Shown here in pieces: positions 1 through 8,173 of a DNA stretch of 64,000 nt. The DNA is from Roseiarcus sp963753135 (lineage in GTDB: Bacteria; Pseudomonadota; Alphaproteobacteria; Rhizobiales; Beijerinckiaceae). The DNA lies in contig CAVWBA010000016.1 of NCBI GenBank assembly GCA_963753135.1, positions 124,001-188,000 on the forward strand. The letters are read 5' to 3'. The notes under the pieces were generated by a model, which saw only the letters and a program-made list of their open reading frames with translations, searched no databases and was not told the DNA's origin. The number at the start of each line of letters is the position of its first letter. The first letter of the stretch is position 1. The position numbers were made by a program, and so were the translations under genes.

Positions 1-1985
1 CGGGCGCGAACGCCAGCGCCAATGGAGACGGAGCGACCGCGACGGGCAACAACGCCACGGCGACGGGGACCTACGCCACCACGAGCGGCTTCAACGCCTT
101 CGCGATCGGCACTCAGGCGACCGCGACAGGCGACGCCAGCAGCGCCACCGGCAATTACGCCGGCGCGTTTGGCGCTTTCTCGACCGCCACTGGCCTCGAG
201 GCCACCGCGGCCGGCGCGGGCAGCATCGCGACGGGCGATTTCGCCGGCGCATTCGGCGCGTTCTCCAACGCCGCGGGCGACGAGGCGACGGCCGCAGGCG
301 CAGCCAGCAGCGCGAACGGGCCGACCGCGAGCGCCTTCGGCGAAGGGGCGACCGCGGCCGGCGCCGCGGCGACCGCCGTTGGAGCGACTAGCCAGGCGAA
401 CGGCGCGAGCGCGAGCGCGCTGGGCGAACTCGCCAATGCCGCTGGCGACAACGCCACGGCGATCGGCGCCGCCAGCGCGGCGACCGGAACGAACGCCAGC
501 GCATTCGGCTACGCCGCAAACGCAGCCGGAACCAACGCGACTGCGGTCGGCGTGACGAGCGCGGCGACCGGGGCGAGCGCCAGCGCCTTCGGTCAGGCGG
601 CAAACGCGGCCGGAACCAACGCGACGGCGGTCGGCGTGGCGAGCGTCGCAACTGGGGCGAGCGCCAGCGCCTTCGGCCAGGCGGCGAATGCTGCGGGAAC
701 CAACGCGACCGCGGTCGGCGTGGCGAGCGCCGCAACTGGGGAGAGCGCCAGCGCCTTCGGCCAGGCGGCGAATGCGGCCGGGACGAACGCGACGGCGGTC
801 GGCGTGGCGAGCGTCGCAACTGGGGCGAGCGCTAGCGCCTTCGGCCAGGCGGCGAATGCGGCCGGGACGAACGCGACGGCGGTCGGCGTGGCGAGCGCCG
901 CGACCGGAACGAGCGCCAGCGCCTTCGGCCAGGCGGCGAATGCTGCGGGAACCAACGCGACGGCGGTCGGCGTGGCCAGCGCCGCGACTGGGGCGAGCGC
1001 CAGCGCTTTCGGCCAGGCGGCCAGCGCGGATGGCGCGGCTGCGACCGCGAGCGGGTCCCTGAGCAGCGCCATCGGCGTCCAGGCCACCGCCACGGGCTAC
1101 GGGGCGTCCGCCAACGGCGCGAATGCGACCGCGACGGGGGCGCAGAGCCTCGCCTATGGCGCGACCGCCACGGCTTATGGCCAAGGCGCGGCCGCGAGCG
1201 CCGACCGGGCGACCGCGATCGGCCAGGGAGCGAACGCGAGCCAAATCGGAGCGACCGCGATCGGCCAGGGAGCCGTCGCCTCCGCGGACCCGACCACCGC
1301 CGTCGGCGCGGGCGCTCAGGCTCTGTCCAACAACGCTTCCGCCTTCGGCGCAGGCGCGATCGCGGGCCTCGCGCCGGGCGTTGGCGACAACGCCACGGCG
1401 ATCGGCCAGGGCGCCGTCGCGACGGGCGCCAACTCGACCGCGCTCGGCCACGGCGCCTCGACCAACGGCTTCGCCGGCTCGACGGCGATCGGCGCGGGCG
1501 CGGTGAACACCGCGCCAAATCAGGTGATGCTCGGCACGTCCGCGACGACTCTCGTTGTGCCGGGCGTGGCCTCGGCGGCGAGCGCCGCCGCCCAGAGCGG
1601 CGTCACCAAATTTATCAGCACCGACGCGGAAGGCCACGCCGCGGCGTCGGCTTACGGCCCGCAGGACATCGCAGCGCTCAGCGCCAGCGTCGGCGGAATG
1701 CAGCAGAGCGTCGCCGGGCTCCAGCAGAGCGTGAACGCCGTGCAGCAATCGATCCCGCGCGCCTATGAAGGCACGGCGATCGCGATCGCGCTTGGCGCGG
1801 CCGCCCTGCCGGATAACAAGCGATACGCCATCAGCGCCAACGTCGGCACGTTCCGCGGCGAATCCGCTTTTGGCGGATCGGCGCAACTGCGCGTCAGCGA
1901 CAACCTCGTCCTCAACGCCGGAATCGGCGCAGGCTTTCGTGAGGGAGGGGTCGGCGCGCGCGTAGGCGCGACATGGGCATGGTGA
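1..1985 (+). CDS. Trimeric autotransporter adhesin, YadA-like (5' end outside window)
   Basis: The reading frame is open from the window edge, so the N-terminus lies upstream. It codes almost entirely for YadA/Hep_Hag head repeats of the type xATGxxAxAxG, rich in Ala, Gly, Asn and Thr. Five nearly identical 28-residue units run from about base 563 to 985. After roughly base 1540 the composition changes to a short stalk with heptad-like glutamines (GMQQSVAGLQQS). The last ~75 residues form a YadA-type beta-barrel anchor (start about IPRAYEGTAIAIALG) ending in an aromatic residue (ATWAW), the usual outer-membrane insertion signal. The family makes homotrimeric type Vc surface adhesins. The next gene starts inside its stop region, implying co-transcription. 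Confidence 0.93.
   Translation, partial: GANASANGDGATATGNNATATGTYATTSGFNAFAIGTQATATGDASSATGNYAGAFGAFSTATGLEATAAGAGSIATGDFAGAFGAFSNAAGDEATAAGAASSANGPTASAFGEGATAAGAAATAVGATSQANGASASALGELANAAGDNATAIGAASAATGTNASAFGYAANAAGTNATAVGVTSAATGASASAFGQAANAAGTNATAVGVASVATGASASAFGQAANAAGTNATAVGVASAATGESASAFGQAANAAGTNATAVGVASVATGASASAFGQAANAAGTNATAVGVASAATGTSASAFGQAANAAGTNATAVGVASAATGASASAFGQAASADGAAATASGSLSSAIGVQATATGYGASANGANATATGAQSLAYGATATAYGQGAAASADRATAIGQGANASQIGATAIGQGAVASADPTTAVGAGAQALSNNASAFGAGAIAGLAPGVGDNATAIGQGAVATGANSTALGHGASTNGFAGSTAIGAGAVNTAPNQVMLGTSATTLVVPGVASAASAAAQSGVTKFISTDAEGHAAASAYGPQDIAALSASVGGMQQSVAGLQQSVNAVQQSIPRAYEGTAIAIALGAAALPDNKRYAISANVGTFRGESAFGGSAQLRVSDNLVLNAGIGAGFREGGVGARVGATWAW
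563..985 (+). repeat. 84-bp in-frame tandem repeat array in the adhesin head
   Basis: Five consecutive copies of an 84-bp unit encode ATGxSASAFGQAANAAGTNA followed by TAVGVAS. They differ by only a few substitutions (V/A ATG; A/E/T before SAS). Degenerate copies continue on both sides (about 480-562 and 986-1030). The unit is a whole number of codons, so copy-number change keeps the frame. Confidence 0.9.
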
Positions 1986-2527
1986 GATCGAAGCCGGGCC
2001 TCAATGTCCTCTTCCTCGCCGCCATCCTGGCGGGCGCGGCGGCGCCGGCCGGCGCCGCGGAGCCGCAGCCGAAGCCCGCTCGCATCGACCGGAACGGCGT
2101 CCTGATCCTGGTGCGCTCGACGCTGATCGCGCTCGATCAGGCGAACAAGACGGGGAATTACACCGTGCTGCGCGATCTCGGGTCGCCGGCCTTCCAGGCG
2201 AACACCGCTGCGCGGCTGGGCGAAATCTTCGCCGGCCTCCGTCACGAGTTTCTCGATCTTTCGGGCGTCGCGGTGCTCGATCCGGAACTGACGCTTTTGC
2301 CGCAGATCGACGCCGACGGCATGATGCGGATGACAGGCTTCTTCCCCTCGGCGCCGGCGCAGATCAATTTCGATCTCGTCTATGCGCCGGTCAGCGGACA
2401 GTGGCGGCTCTTCGCCATAACAGTCGGGCTCGGTCAGACCGCCCCCGCTGCGCCCGCCCCTCCCGCGCCGGCTGAGAAGCCCGTGCAATCTGAGAAGAAG
2501 ACTCATAACAAGGGTAACAAGGAATGA
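1973..2527 (+). CDS. Exported hypothetical protein co-transcribed with the adhesin
   Basis: This 184-residue protein starts at an ATG inside the last codons of the adhesin gene; an alternative ATG lies at 1979. Residues 1-28 are a Sec signal peptide (basic start, hydrophobic core, AGAAEP-type cleavage region). The mature part is about 130 residues of alpha/beta appearance (VLILVRSTLIALDQANKTGNYTVLRDL), followed by a Pro/Ala linker and a polar Lys/Asn tail. I do not recognise the family. The overlap with the adhesin suggests translational coupling and a possible periplasmic role in adhesin biogenesis or function, which is inference only. Confidence 0.8.
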   Translation: MGMVRSKPGLNVLFLAAILAGAAAPAGAAEPQPKPARIDRNGVLILVRSTLIALDQANKTGNYTVLRDLGSPAFQANTAARLGEIFAGLRHEFLDLSGVAVLDPELTLLPQIDADGMMRMTGFFPSAPAQINFDLVYAPVSGQWRLFAITVGLGQTAPAAPAPPAPAEKPVQSEKKTHNKGNKE

Positions 2528-2654
2528 GGCGGCGCGGCTATTCAGGCTGCCCCAATAACGTGTCCTCTTTCGATCAGCCCGGTTACGGAGCTTGAAAACT
2601 ATGCGCCGACGGGAATGCAGACCACTCGGCGCCGCGACCCGTTCGAGCGCAGCC

Positions 2655-3233
2655 ATGACCCAGCGCTACGTCCGCGCCGCGCGGGAGGCGCTGGAACGCT
2701 TCGGAAAGAGCCTATTCTTTGGCGAGCGGAATTGGCCCGCGCTGCTTAACCCGCCGGGCGAGTTCGGCGTCCCGGTGTCGACGCTCGCCGCCCTTGGCGC
2801 CTGGCTGCCTGCAGAGTGCGTCGATCAGAAACGGCCCGACGCGCTCGCCATGCTGGCCGAGATGGGGGCGAGCAAAAACGCAATGCCCGTTCGTACCGAC
2901 CTTTCATTTCGAGTGGACGTATCTTTGGGACGAATTCGTCACCCTCGCGGGCGAGGGTGCGGACCCGAGCGTCTCAATTGTGGAGCGCATCCTCGACGAG
3001 CTAACTCCGTCGGGGCCGCAATGGTGCATGGCGATTACGGAACCTCGCCCCATGTCCGGCTTGTCCTGCTGGATGAGGTCGACGCGGCGGAGACGGCCCT
3101 TATCGCGCGAGACTTTCCCAACGCTAGGCAGGTCGCGCGACCCGGCTGTTTCCCAGACCGGCTCAGATCGAAATTGCGCTGCCTGCCTGATCTGACTACA
3201 ATCCAAGCGTCCTCCAAAGGGCCAAACTCTTAA
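2655..3233 (+). pseudogene. Hypothetical gene broken by two compensating frame changes
   Basis: A coherent protein begins at ATG 2655 (MTQRYVRAAREALERFG) and continues to about base 2885. Coherent coding then appears to move to another frame (FEWTYLWDEFVTLAGEGADPS, about 2895-3025) and returns to the first frame (LVLLDEVDAAETALIARDFPN) until the stop at 3233. Within each segment only one frame has natural-looking composition, which suggests two compensating indels or sequence errors. I do not recognise the family, and no signal peptide or membrane segment is visible. Confidence 0.45.
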
Positions 3234-3372
3234 AGCCGGGGAGCTAAAGCTCCCTCATCGCGTTTCCCACAATCCGGGTGTGTTGCTAGGCCATTGTTAT
3301 CACTGTCAAACGCCGACGGGGTTCAAATCCTGCTGCCCGAGCAGCACGATTGGGAGAAGACTAGGGGCCATC

Positions 3373-3675
3373 ATGACCGCGCGCATCTACCAGCCGGCTC
3401 GCAGCGCCATGCAGTCGGTGCAGTCGAAGGACGATTGGTTGCTCGAATACGAGCCCGAAAAGCCGCGGGAGATCGAGCCCCTGATGGGCTGGACGAGCTC
3501 CTCCGACATGCGCTCGCAGGTGAAGCTCAGGTTCGACACCAAGGAAGAGGCGATCGCCTATGCCGAGCGCAGCGGTATCGCCTACCGCGTCGAGGAGCCG
3601 AAGCCCGTCGCGCCCAAAATCTTGTCCTATTCTGACAATTTCGCGCCAAACCGTATTGTTCCCTGGTCGCACTGA
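3373..3675 (+). CDS. ETC complex I subunit, NDUFS4/18 kDa-type accessory subunit
   Basis: This 100-residue protein (MTARIYQPARSAMQS...) matches the NDUFS4-like 'ETC complex I subunit conserved region' family: an N-terminal ARIYxPAxxAMQSG-like motif, DDWxLEYEP, PLMGWTSSxD, and a C-terminal YxVxEP...SYxDNF segment. It is expected to associate peripherally with the hydrophilic arm of NADH:quinone oxidoreductase. Such subunits are typical of alphaproteobacteria and mitochondria. I chose ATG 3373 because family homology starts there and the codons before it look non-coding. A tRNA gene follows 34 bp downstream on the same strand, a common local arrangement in this group. Confidence 0.9.
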   Translation: MTARIYQPARSAMQSVQSKDDWLLEYEPEKPREIEPLMGWTSSSDMRSQVKLRFDTKEEAIAYAERSGIAYRVEEPKPVAPKILSYSDNFAPNRIVPWSH

Positions 3676-3709
3676 AACGCTGCATGAGGCCCGTTCGGCT
3701 CATTGGTTC

Positions 3710-3783
3710 GGCTCCGTAGCTCAGCTGGATAGAGCAGCCGCCTTCTAAGCGGCAGGTCGCAGGTTCGAGCCCTGCCGGAGTCG
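3710..3783 (+). tRNA. tRNA-Arg, anticodon TCT
   Basis: A complete cloverleaf of 74 nt can be folded. The acceptor stem GGCTCCG pairs with CGGAGTC (one G-T wobble). The D arm contains AGCTCAGCTGGATAGAGC. The anticodon stem GCCGC/GCGGC encloses loop CTTCTAA, giving anticodon TCT. The T arm is GCAGG-TTCGAGC-CCTGC. The discriminator is G, and CCA is not encoded. Confidence 0.96.
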
Positions 3784-3932
3784 CAATCAATTAAAACCAG
3801 ATCGATCCATAGCGGCGTCCGGGTAACGTCGGGCCTTCCTCCTCGCGTGCGATTGCTCGCTTAGCTGCAGCGGCGGCCGGCAGGCCAAAGTTGGCTCTTC
3901 GGCGCGCTGGCCCGGCGGAGCCGAAGCGGATT

Positions 3933-4388
3933 TCAATGAAGATGCCGCATCTCCTTCGCAAACTGCCCACGTTCGGGCACAAGCATCCGTCCGAGCGTAA
4001 TAAATTTGTGCTTCTGCGTATCATCGAGACTCGCGTACAGGGGTTTGGCCGCTTCGATCATCTTCTCGAGATTGGCTTGGCTCTCCGCGAGGCGGTTCGC
4101 CTTCGCCAAGTTACGGTCCATCGGCGATAAGTCGCTGCTTTGCTCCTTTTGCAGGGCGAGCACCCGCGCCTTGCCGCCGTCCCTGACCGCGGATTCAAAC
4201 GGCCCCCAGTCCTTTTCTTGGTCAGCGGTCAGCTTGAGACTGGTTTTCATGCTCTTGAGTTGGGCGTCGAGCGACGCCTCCGCCCAGCGCTGCACGAGCT
4301 CCGCGTGCGTGGGCTGCTGGTCGCTCTGCGCCGCGGCGGAAGCGGAGAGGGCGGTCGCGGCAAGGATCCCAAGGAGAGTGCGCTTCAT
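3933..4388 (-). CDS. LTXXQ-motif (Spy/CpxP-like) periplasmic protein
   Basis: This 151-residue exported protein has a signal peptide at residues 1-20 (MKRTLLGILAATALSASAAA). A helical body carries an LTADQ motif at 53-57 in LKLTADQEKDWGPFESAVRD, typical of the LTXXQ family related to Spy/CpxP chaperones. A second charged helical region follows (MDRNLAKANRLAESQANLEKM). Family members act in the periplasm in envelope stress. I chose the start at 4388 because the upstream in-frame extension is short and lies before the signal peptide. It is transcribed divergently from the amidinotransferase gene at 4617. Confidence 0.82.
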   Translation of the reverse strand: MKRTLLGILAATALSASAAAQSDQQPTHAELVQRWAEASLDAQLKSMKTSLKLTADQEKDWGPFESAVRDGGKARVLALQKEQSSDLSPMDRNLAKANRLAESQANLEKMIEAAKPLYASLDDTQKHKFITLGRMLVPERGQFAKEMRHLH

Positions 4389-4616
4389 CACGACGCCTCG
4401 TCGGCAGAGCATTGTTTTAATTCAGCCACGCGTATGCGTAAAGTCACTGCCCTCGACAGCGGTTGGCCATGTATGCGCCTGTTGACGCGCGCCCGCACAA
4501 TGTGGCGGGACCTCCTCGGCTCGGTTTGTGCTTTGGGCAAGGAATCGTTCTCGGCGCCTGAGGCCCGGCGAAATGCCGCTGACATCGTCCTCCCTCCAAC
4601 TTGAGAGGTTTTCCCT

Positions 4617-5633
4617 GTGACGCAACACACGCCGGTGATGAGTGAGTCCGAATATCGGGAAAATACCTTTTTCAGCATATTTGGCTCCGTTCCGGAGCCC
4701 GCCTTTGAAAGCCTGGAGGAGCAGACGGACGGCTGGGGGCGCCTGTGGGGCTGCACAAGCGACGTGGGGCGCCTGAGGGTCGTCCTGATGCATCGGCCGG
4801 GAGATGAGCTTCATGTGGTCGAGAATAAGCCTATGCCGGAGATTGGCGGTTTCGGCGACCCCGAGAAGGGTTGGTACTGGATGGGCCGGACGCTGCCGGA
4901 TCTGCCGGCGATGCAGGCGGCGCATGACGCGCTCGCGGCCGTGCTCAAGGCCGAAGGCGTCGAGATTGTCTATGTCGGGGATGCGGCTCCCGGCCGGATG
5001 AAGCAGATCTACACGCGCGACAGCGTCATCGGCGTGAAGGGCGGAGCTGTTGTCGCGCGCCTTGCGAGGCGCGTGCGCCGCGGGGAGGAGCTGCCGGTCA
5101 CCCGCGCGCTGGCGAAGGCTGGGTGTCCGATACTTGGAACTCTGCACGGCCAAGCCGTTTTCGAAGGCGGCGGATTCGCAATCCTGGATGAGAAGACGGC
5201 CGTCTGTTCGCTCAGCATCGCATGCAACGCGGAGGGCGTGCGGCAGATGAAGAACATCCTCGGCACGATGGGGATCGAGCTCATCCCGGTGCACAATCCG
5301 GGCTATCGCATCCACATCGACGGCGCGTTCGTGATGGTCGACGTCGACACCGCGATCATCAACATGAACGAGCTTCCTTACGTCTTCATCGACTATCTCA
5401 AGAGCCGCAAGATGAAGCTCATATCGGTGCCGCCCGAGGACAACGCCTTCTCGGTCAACTGCCTCGCCGTCGCGCCGGGGCGCGTCATCATGCACACTTC
5501 GGTCAGCCCTCGCCTTGCCGATAAGCTGGATAAGAGCGGCATAACCGTGTTGCCGGTGGACTACGACTGCGTCGAACTCGGCGGCGGGGGGATCCACTGC
5601 TCGACGGCGCCACTCGCGCGCGATCCGCTCTGA
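4617..5633 (+). CDS. Amidinotransferase/dimethylarginine dimethylaminohydrolase-fold hydrolase, copy 1
   Basis: This 338-residue protein belongs to the guanidino-group modifying superfamily (arginine deiminase, DDAH, amidinotransferases). The catalytic elements are visible: Glu183 in FEGGGF, His233 and Asp235 in YRIHIDGAF, and the nucleophile Cys328 in GGGGIHCSTAPL. Family chemistry is attack of Cys on a guanidinium carbon. The substrate is not predictable here, but hydrolysis of a guanidino compound to a ureido compound or citrulline plus amine is the usual outcome. The start is GTG 4617, preceded by GAGAGG. A paralogue with the same architecture lies at 12629. No neighbour overlaps it. Confidence 0.88.
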   Translation: MTQHTPVMSESEYRENTFFSIFGSVPEPAFESLEEQTDGWGRLWGCTSDVGRLRVVLMHRPGDELHVVENKPMPEIGGFGDPEKGWYWMGRTLPDLPAMQAAHDALAAVLKAEGVEIVYVGDAAPGRMKQIYTRDSVIGVKGGAVVARLARRVRRGEELPVTRALAKAGCPILGTLHGQAVFEGGGFAILDEKTAVCSLSIACNAEGVRQMKNILGTMGIELIPVHNPGYRIHIDGAFVMVDVDTAIINMNELPYVFIDYLKSRKMKLISVPPEDNAFSVNCLAVAPGRVIMHTSVSPRLADKLDKSGITVLPVDYDCVELGGGGIHCSTAPLARDPL

Positions 5634-5875
5634 TTTCGCGCGACGGATTTCAGCTCGTACGAAATTCAGTCGATCGATTCTCCTTCGCGAGCGACCGCGG
5701 GCGCCGGGGGTCATTAACGAGTCCGTTTTGAGCAATTTCAACGGCTTGCGGCGCGCTTAACGAGTCGTCCCGACGTCTCGCGGCCTCTGCAAGTCGGCCC
5801 CGGGGCGCCGGAGACTCGGGCACGGGCGGCCGCGCCGACCCGCTCCCCGCTCGCCCGCCGGCCCACGCGAAGGAT

Positions 5876-5902
5876 CTATATGTTCTGAAAAACAGTATAT
5901 AG
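5876..5902. promoter_or_regulatory. AT-rich imperfect inverted repeat, possible operator
   Basis: The sequence CTATATGTTCTG, an A5 spacer, then CAGTATATAG forms an imperfect dyad in otherwise GC-rich DNA. It lies about 445 bp before the gene at 6348. The protein that might bind it is unknown. Confidence 0.3.
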
Positions 5903-6100
5903 TCCTGGATTTGCTTGGCAAGAAATTGTCGGCTCCGTATGCAGCGCTCCAGCGCTCGACCGGGCGCTATCGCCGCCTCCTCCGGAATGAGCGATCTCAT
6001 CGACGGACACGCCCGCGCGAACCGTTTCGATCCGAAAGCCGGCCTGCCGGCCCGAGGCGGTCATTTGACGCCCGCTTGGAAAATCCTATCGCGGTGATTT

Positions 6101-6112
6101 GGAGTGGACTCT
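6101..6112. promoter_or_regulatory. Candidate TetR operator, site 1
   Basis: GGAGTGGACTCT, preceded by TTT and followed by ATTTTG, matches the palindromes at 11817-11828 and 12529-12540 that flank the tetR-like gene. It sits 236 bp upstream of the start at 6348. Confidence 0.45.
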
Positions 6113-6347
6113 ATTTTGTTGCGTTCAAGGAACTCCCCAATGCACACTGGGCAGGGTTGAGCGCCGCGGTTCAAGCCCCGTGTTCGGCGAGACGCCGCGG
6201 GCGGGCGTCTGGATTGGCGCCGCGCTTAGCCTGACGTCCGGACGCGCCGCGGCGGTAGTCGAGCAGGACGTGCGAGATTCGGGCCGTCGGGCAGGGCTCA
6301 GGCTCAGGGCTCGCGGTTGGGCGGATTCAGTGGAGGCGAGGACGATC

Positions 6348-6812
6348 ATGGGCGAGAACGTGCACGACGCCGTAGTGACCTATATCGCAAGGACAAGGTT
6401 TCCCTTTCCCGGCCAGAAGACTTGGGCGCCGGACTATCGCACTTTGACCAATGCTCCCAACCGCCAACATGGGGTCCAACTTCCAGGCGGCGAGCACTTT
6501 CCCGACATCGTCATTCTCGACGGGACAGGACGCGTGCGCGAAATCGGCGAGGTTGAAATGAACGTCTCCGATATTTCCGCCGCGACCCTTAAGGCAACAT
6601 CTGAGATCGCTGACACGGATACTCCGTCAAAAGTTCGGCACTTCTTCCTCTATGTCCCCTTCGGCCAGGAAGCAGCGGCGCAAACACTGCTCGAAACCAA
6701 CGGGGTCAGCTACGCGGGCTTGCGCGGATTTCAGGCGAGCGGGGACGGCCAGATCAAAATCATTCCGTTCGCGACGCCAGGCAATTCCTACGACCATCAG
6801 GTCACGGAGTGA
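6348..6812 (+). CDS. Hypothetical protein, possible PD-(D/E)XK-like fold
   Basis: This 154-residue soluble protein starts at ATG 6348 behind TGGAGGCGAG; upstream codons in the frame look non-coding. No family is recognised with confidence. The order His-Phe-Pro-Asp-Ile-Val-Ile-Leu, then 11 residues later Glu-Ile-Gly-Glu-Val-Glu, resembles the PD...ExE/ExK core of some restriction-like nucleases. It is preceded by a nuclease-like YIARTRFPFPGQ helix region. This is a weak pattern match and the function stays open. An upstream palindrome shared with the tetR locus suggests common control. Confidence 0.6.
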   Translation: MGENVHDAVVTYIARTRFPFPGQKTWAPDYRTLTNAPNRQHGVQLPGGEHFPDIVILDGTGRVREIGEVEMNVSDISAATLKATSEIADTDTPSKVRHFFLYVPFGQEAAAQTLLETNGVSYAGLRGFQASGDGQIKIIPFATPGNSYDHQVTE

Positions 6813-6829
6813 CAGGGCGCTGGCGAAAG

Positions 6830-8098
6830 TCAGAGCGCCTTTTCGAGCAGGCCGCTCTCAGAGTTGGCCCCGCGGTAGGCGGTCCTAGGGCATCCGCCCA
6901 AGGGCTTTGGCCCGCGCTGCTCGCTTGTCGGATAGACTTCGACGCCCCCCTTCAAGACGCACCGAACCTCAAGCAAGGCCGCCAGGTCCTGGAGCGGGTC
7001 GCCCTCGACGGCGAGAATGTCGGCGTATGCGCCCGGTTTCAGAACGCCGATTTCGTCGGGCTTGCCGCAAAGCCGTCCGCCGTAGACTGTCAGTCCCGCG
7101 AGGGCCTCCTCGTTGGTCATGCCGCCCATCGCCGCATACACCCCCTCATAGGCAAGACCACCGTGATTGGCGTCCGTCGACAGGGCGAAATTCATTCCTG
7201 ACGCCTTGAGCAGCGCGATGGATTTCCACGTCGCTTCCCGGGCGCGCAGGAGGCGCTCACGGATCGTCGGCGACCAGTGACGAAGCTCCGGTATCCCAGG
7301 CTCGGCGAGAAAGACGCCGAGCGTTGGGACGACCCAGCGGCCAAGCTCGGCGCCGCGCGCATATTGGCGCGCGCTCATGAAAAAGCCGTGCTCGATGCAG
7401 TCGACGCCTGCTTCCAGGCACTGGTCGACGCTAAGGCCGCCATAGGCGTGCGCGGTCACTTCGAGGCCGAACCGATGGCTTTCCTCAACGCAGGCGGACA
7501 GCTCTTGCGGCGACATCACGGGCAGCGTCGAATCTCTATGAGCCCCAACGAAGCCGCTGTGAAAAATCTTGATGAGGTCCGCTCCCCGGACGATGTTCTC
7601 CCGGATCGCAGCCCGCATAGCATCCGCCGAGTTGAGCGTAAGCAGGTTCGGGTGCCGCCCGCAAAGGCTCGTCTGAATGGCCCGCGTCGCGGTGACGACT
7701 CGAGGGCCAGCGAAGCGCCCGGCCTCGACGTCGCGTCTGTAGGTCAGATCGATGAAATTGCGGCTGCCGACCAGGCGCACGGTTGTGACGCCCATTTGTA
7801 TGTTGACGAGGCCGCGATTGACCATGCGCATCGCGAGTTCCGCGTCGTCCACCGCGGCCTGTTGCGTCTCGAGGCCCACTAGAACATCGAAGTCGAGATG
7901 AGTGTGAGAGTCGATGAGGCCAGGCAGCGCGGTGAAGCGCGACAAGTCGCGGATACCTAGCGCCGAGCGGGCGCTGTCGTCGGCCGCGCGGATCCCAACA
8001 ATCCGGTCGTCCGCGATCTCGATAACTTGCGGTCCCTCGGGCCTTTGGCCGGTCATCGGCAGCACGCGGCCGCATAAGAGAAGGACGTTTTCGGACAT
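6830..8098 (-). CDS. Metal-dependent amidohydrolase (imidazolonepropionase/prolidase-like)
   Basis: This 422-residue protein is of the amidohydrolase superfamily, subtype with two metals. The metal ligands appear as HTH at 65-67 (LIDSHTHLD), a probable carboxylated Lys177 (LIKIF), His217 (AHAYGG), His237 (CIEHGF) and Asp309 (LSTDANHGG). The N-terminal beta domain and the C-terminal closing strands (GVLKPGAYADILAVEGDPL) are both present, so it looks full length. The family hydrolyses cyclic amides, dipeptides or related amide bonds in the cytoplasm. It lies just downstream of, and on the same strand as, a polar amino acid ABC importer and could belong to its operon. Confidence 0.87.
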   Translation of the reverse strand: MSENVLLLCGRVLPMTGQRPEGPQVIEIADDRIVGIRAADDSARSALGIRDLSRFTALPGLIDSHTHLDFDVLVGLETQQAAVDDAELAMRMVNRGLVNIQMGVTTVRLVGSRNFIDLTYRRDVEAGRFAGPRVVTATRAIQTSLCGRHPNLLTLNSADAMRAAIRENIVRGADLIKIFHSGFVGAHRDSTLPVMSPQELSACVEESHRFGLEVTAHAYGGLSVDQCLEAGVDCIEHGFFMSARQYARGAELGRWVVPTLGVFLAEPGIPELRHWSPTIRERLLRAREATWKSIALLKASGMNFALSTDANHGGLAYEGVYAAMGGMTNEEALAGLTVYGGRLCGKPDEIGVLKPGAYADILAVEGDPLQDLAALLEVRCVLKGGVEVYPTSEQRGPKPLGGCPRTAYRGANSESGLLEKAL

Positions 8099-8173
8099 CG
8101 ATCTAAGCTCTCTCAGCTTATGGACTTAAGGTGGACGATCGCTGGCGGTGTCTCGCGCCGCTGCGGGCCCCAG

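Larger units (their letters stand above)
5634..6347. other. 714-bp intergenic region with two possible regulatory palindromes
   Basis: I see no convincing gene. The region holds an AT-rich imperfect inverted repeat (5876-5902) and one copy of the GGAGT-NN-ACTCY palindrome (6101-6112). The codons in frame with the downstream gene but before 6348 look non-coding. Confidence 0.6.

Noticed and set aside
480..1030. Repeat array considered as CRISPR
   Set aside because: The units are 84 bp, contiguous, in frame and without unique spacers; they encode adhesin repeats.
155..1518. Long antisense and shifted open frames across the adhesin repeats
   Set aside because: They are shadows created by the repetitive GC-rich codons; their translations are Arg/Pro/Ser or Ala/Pro repeats without natural composition.
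3314..3350. tRNA-like text (GGTTCAAATCC) upstream of the complex I subunit gene
   Set aside because: The T-stem does not pair and no acceptor, D or anticodon arms can be built around it.
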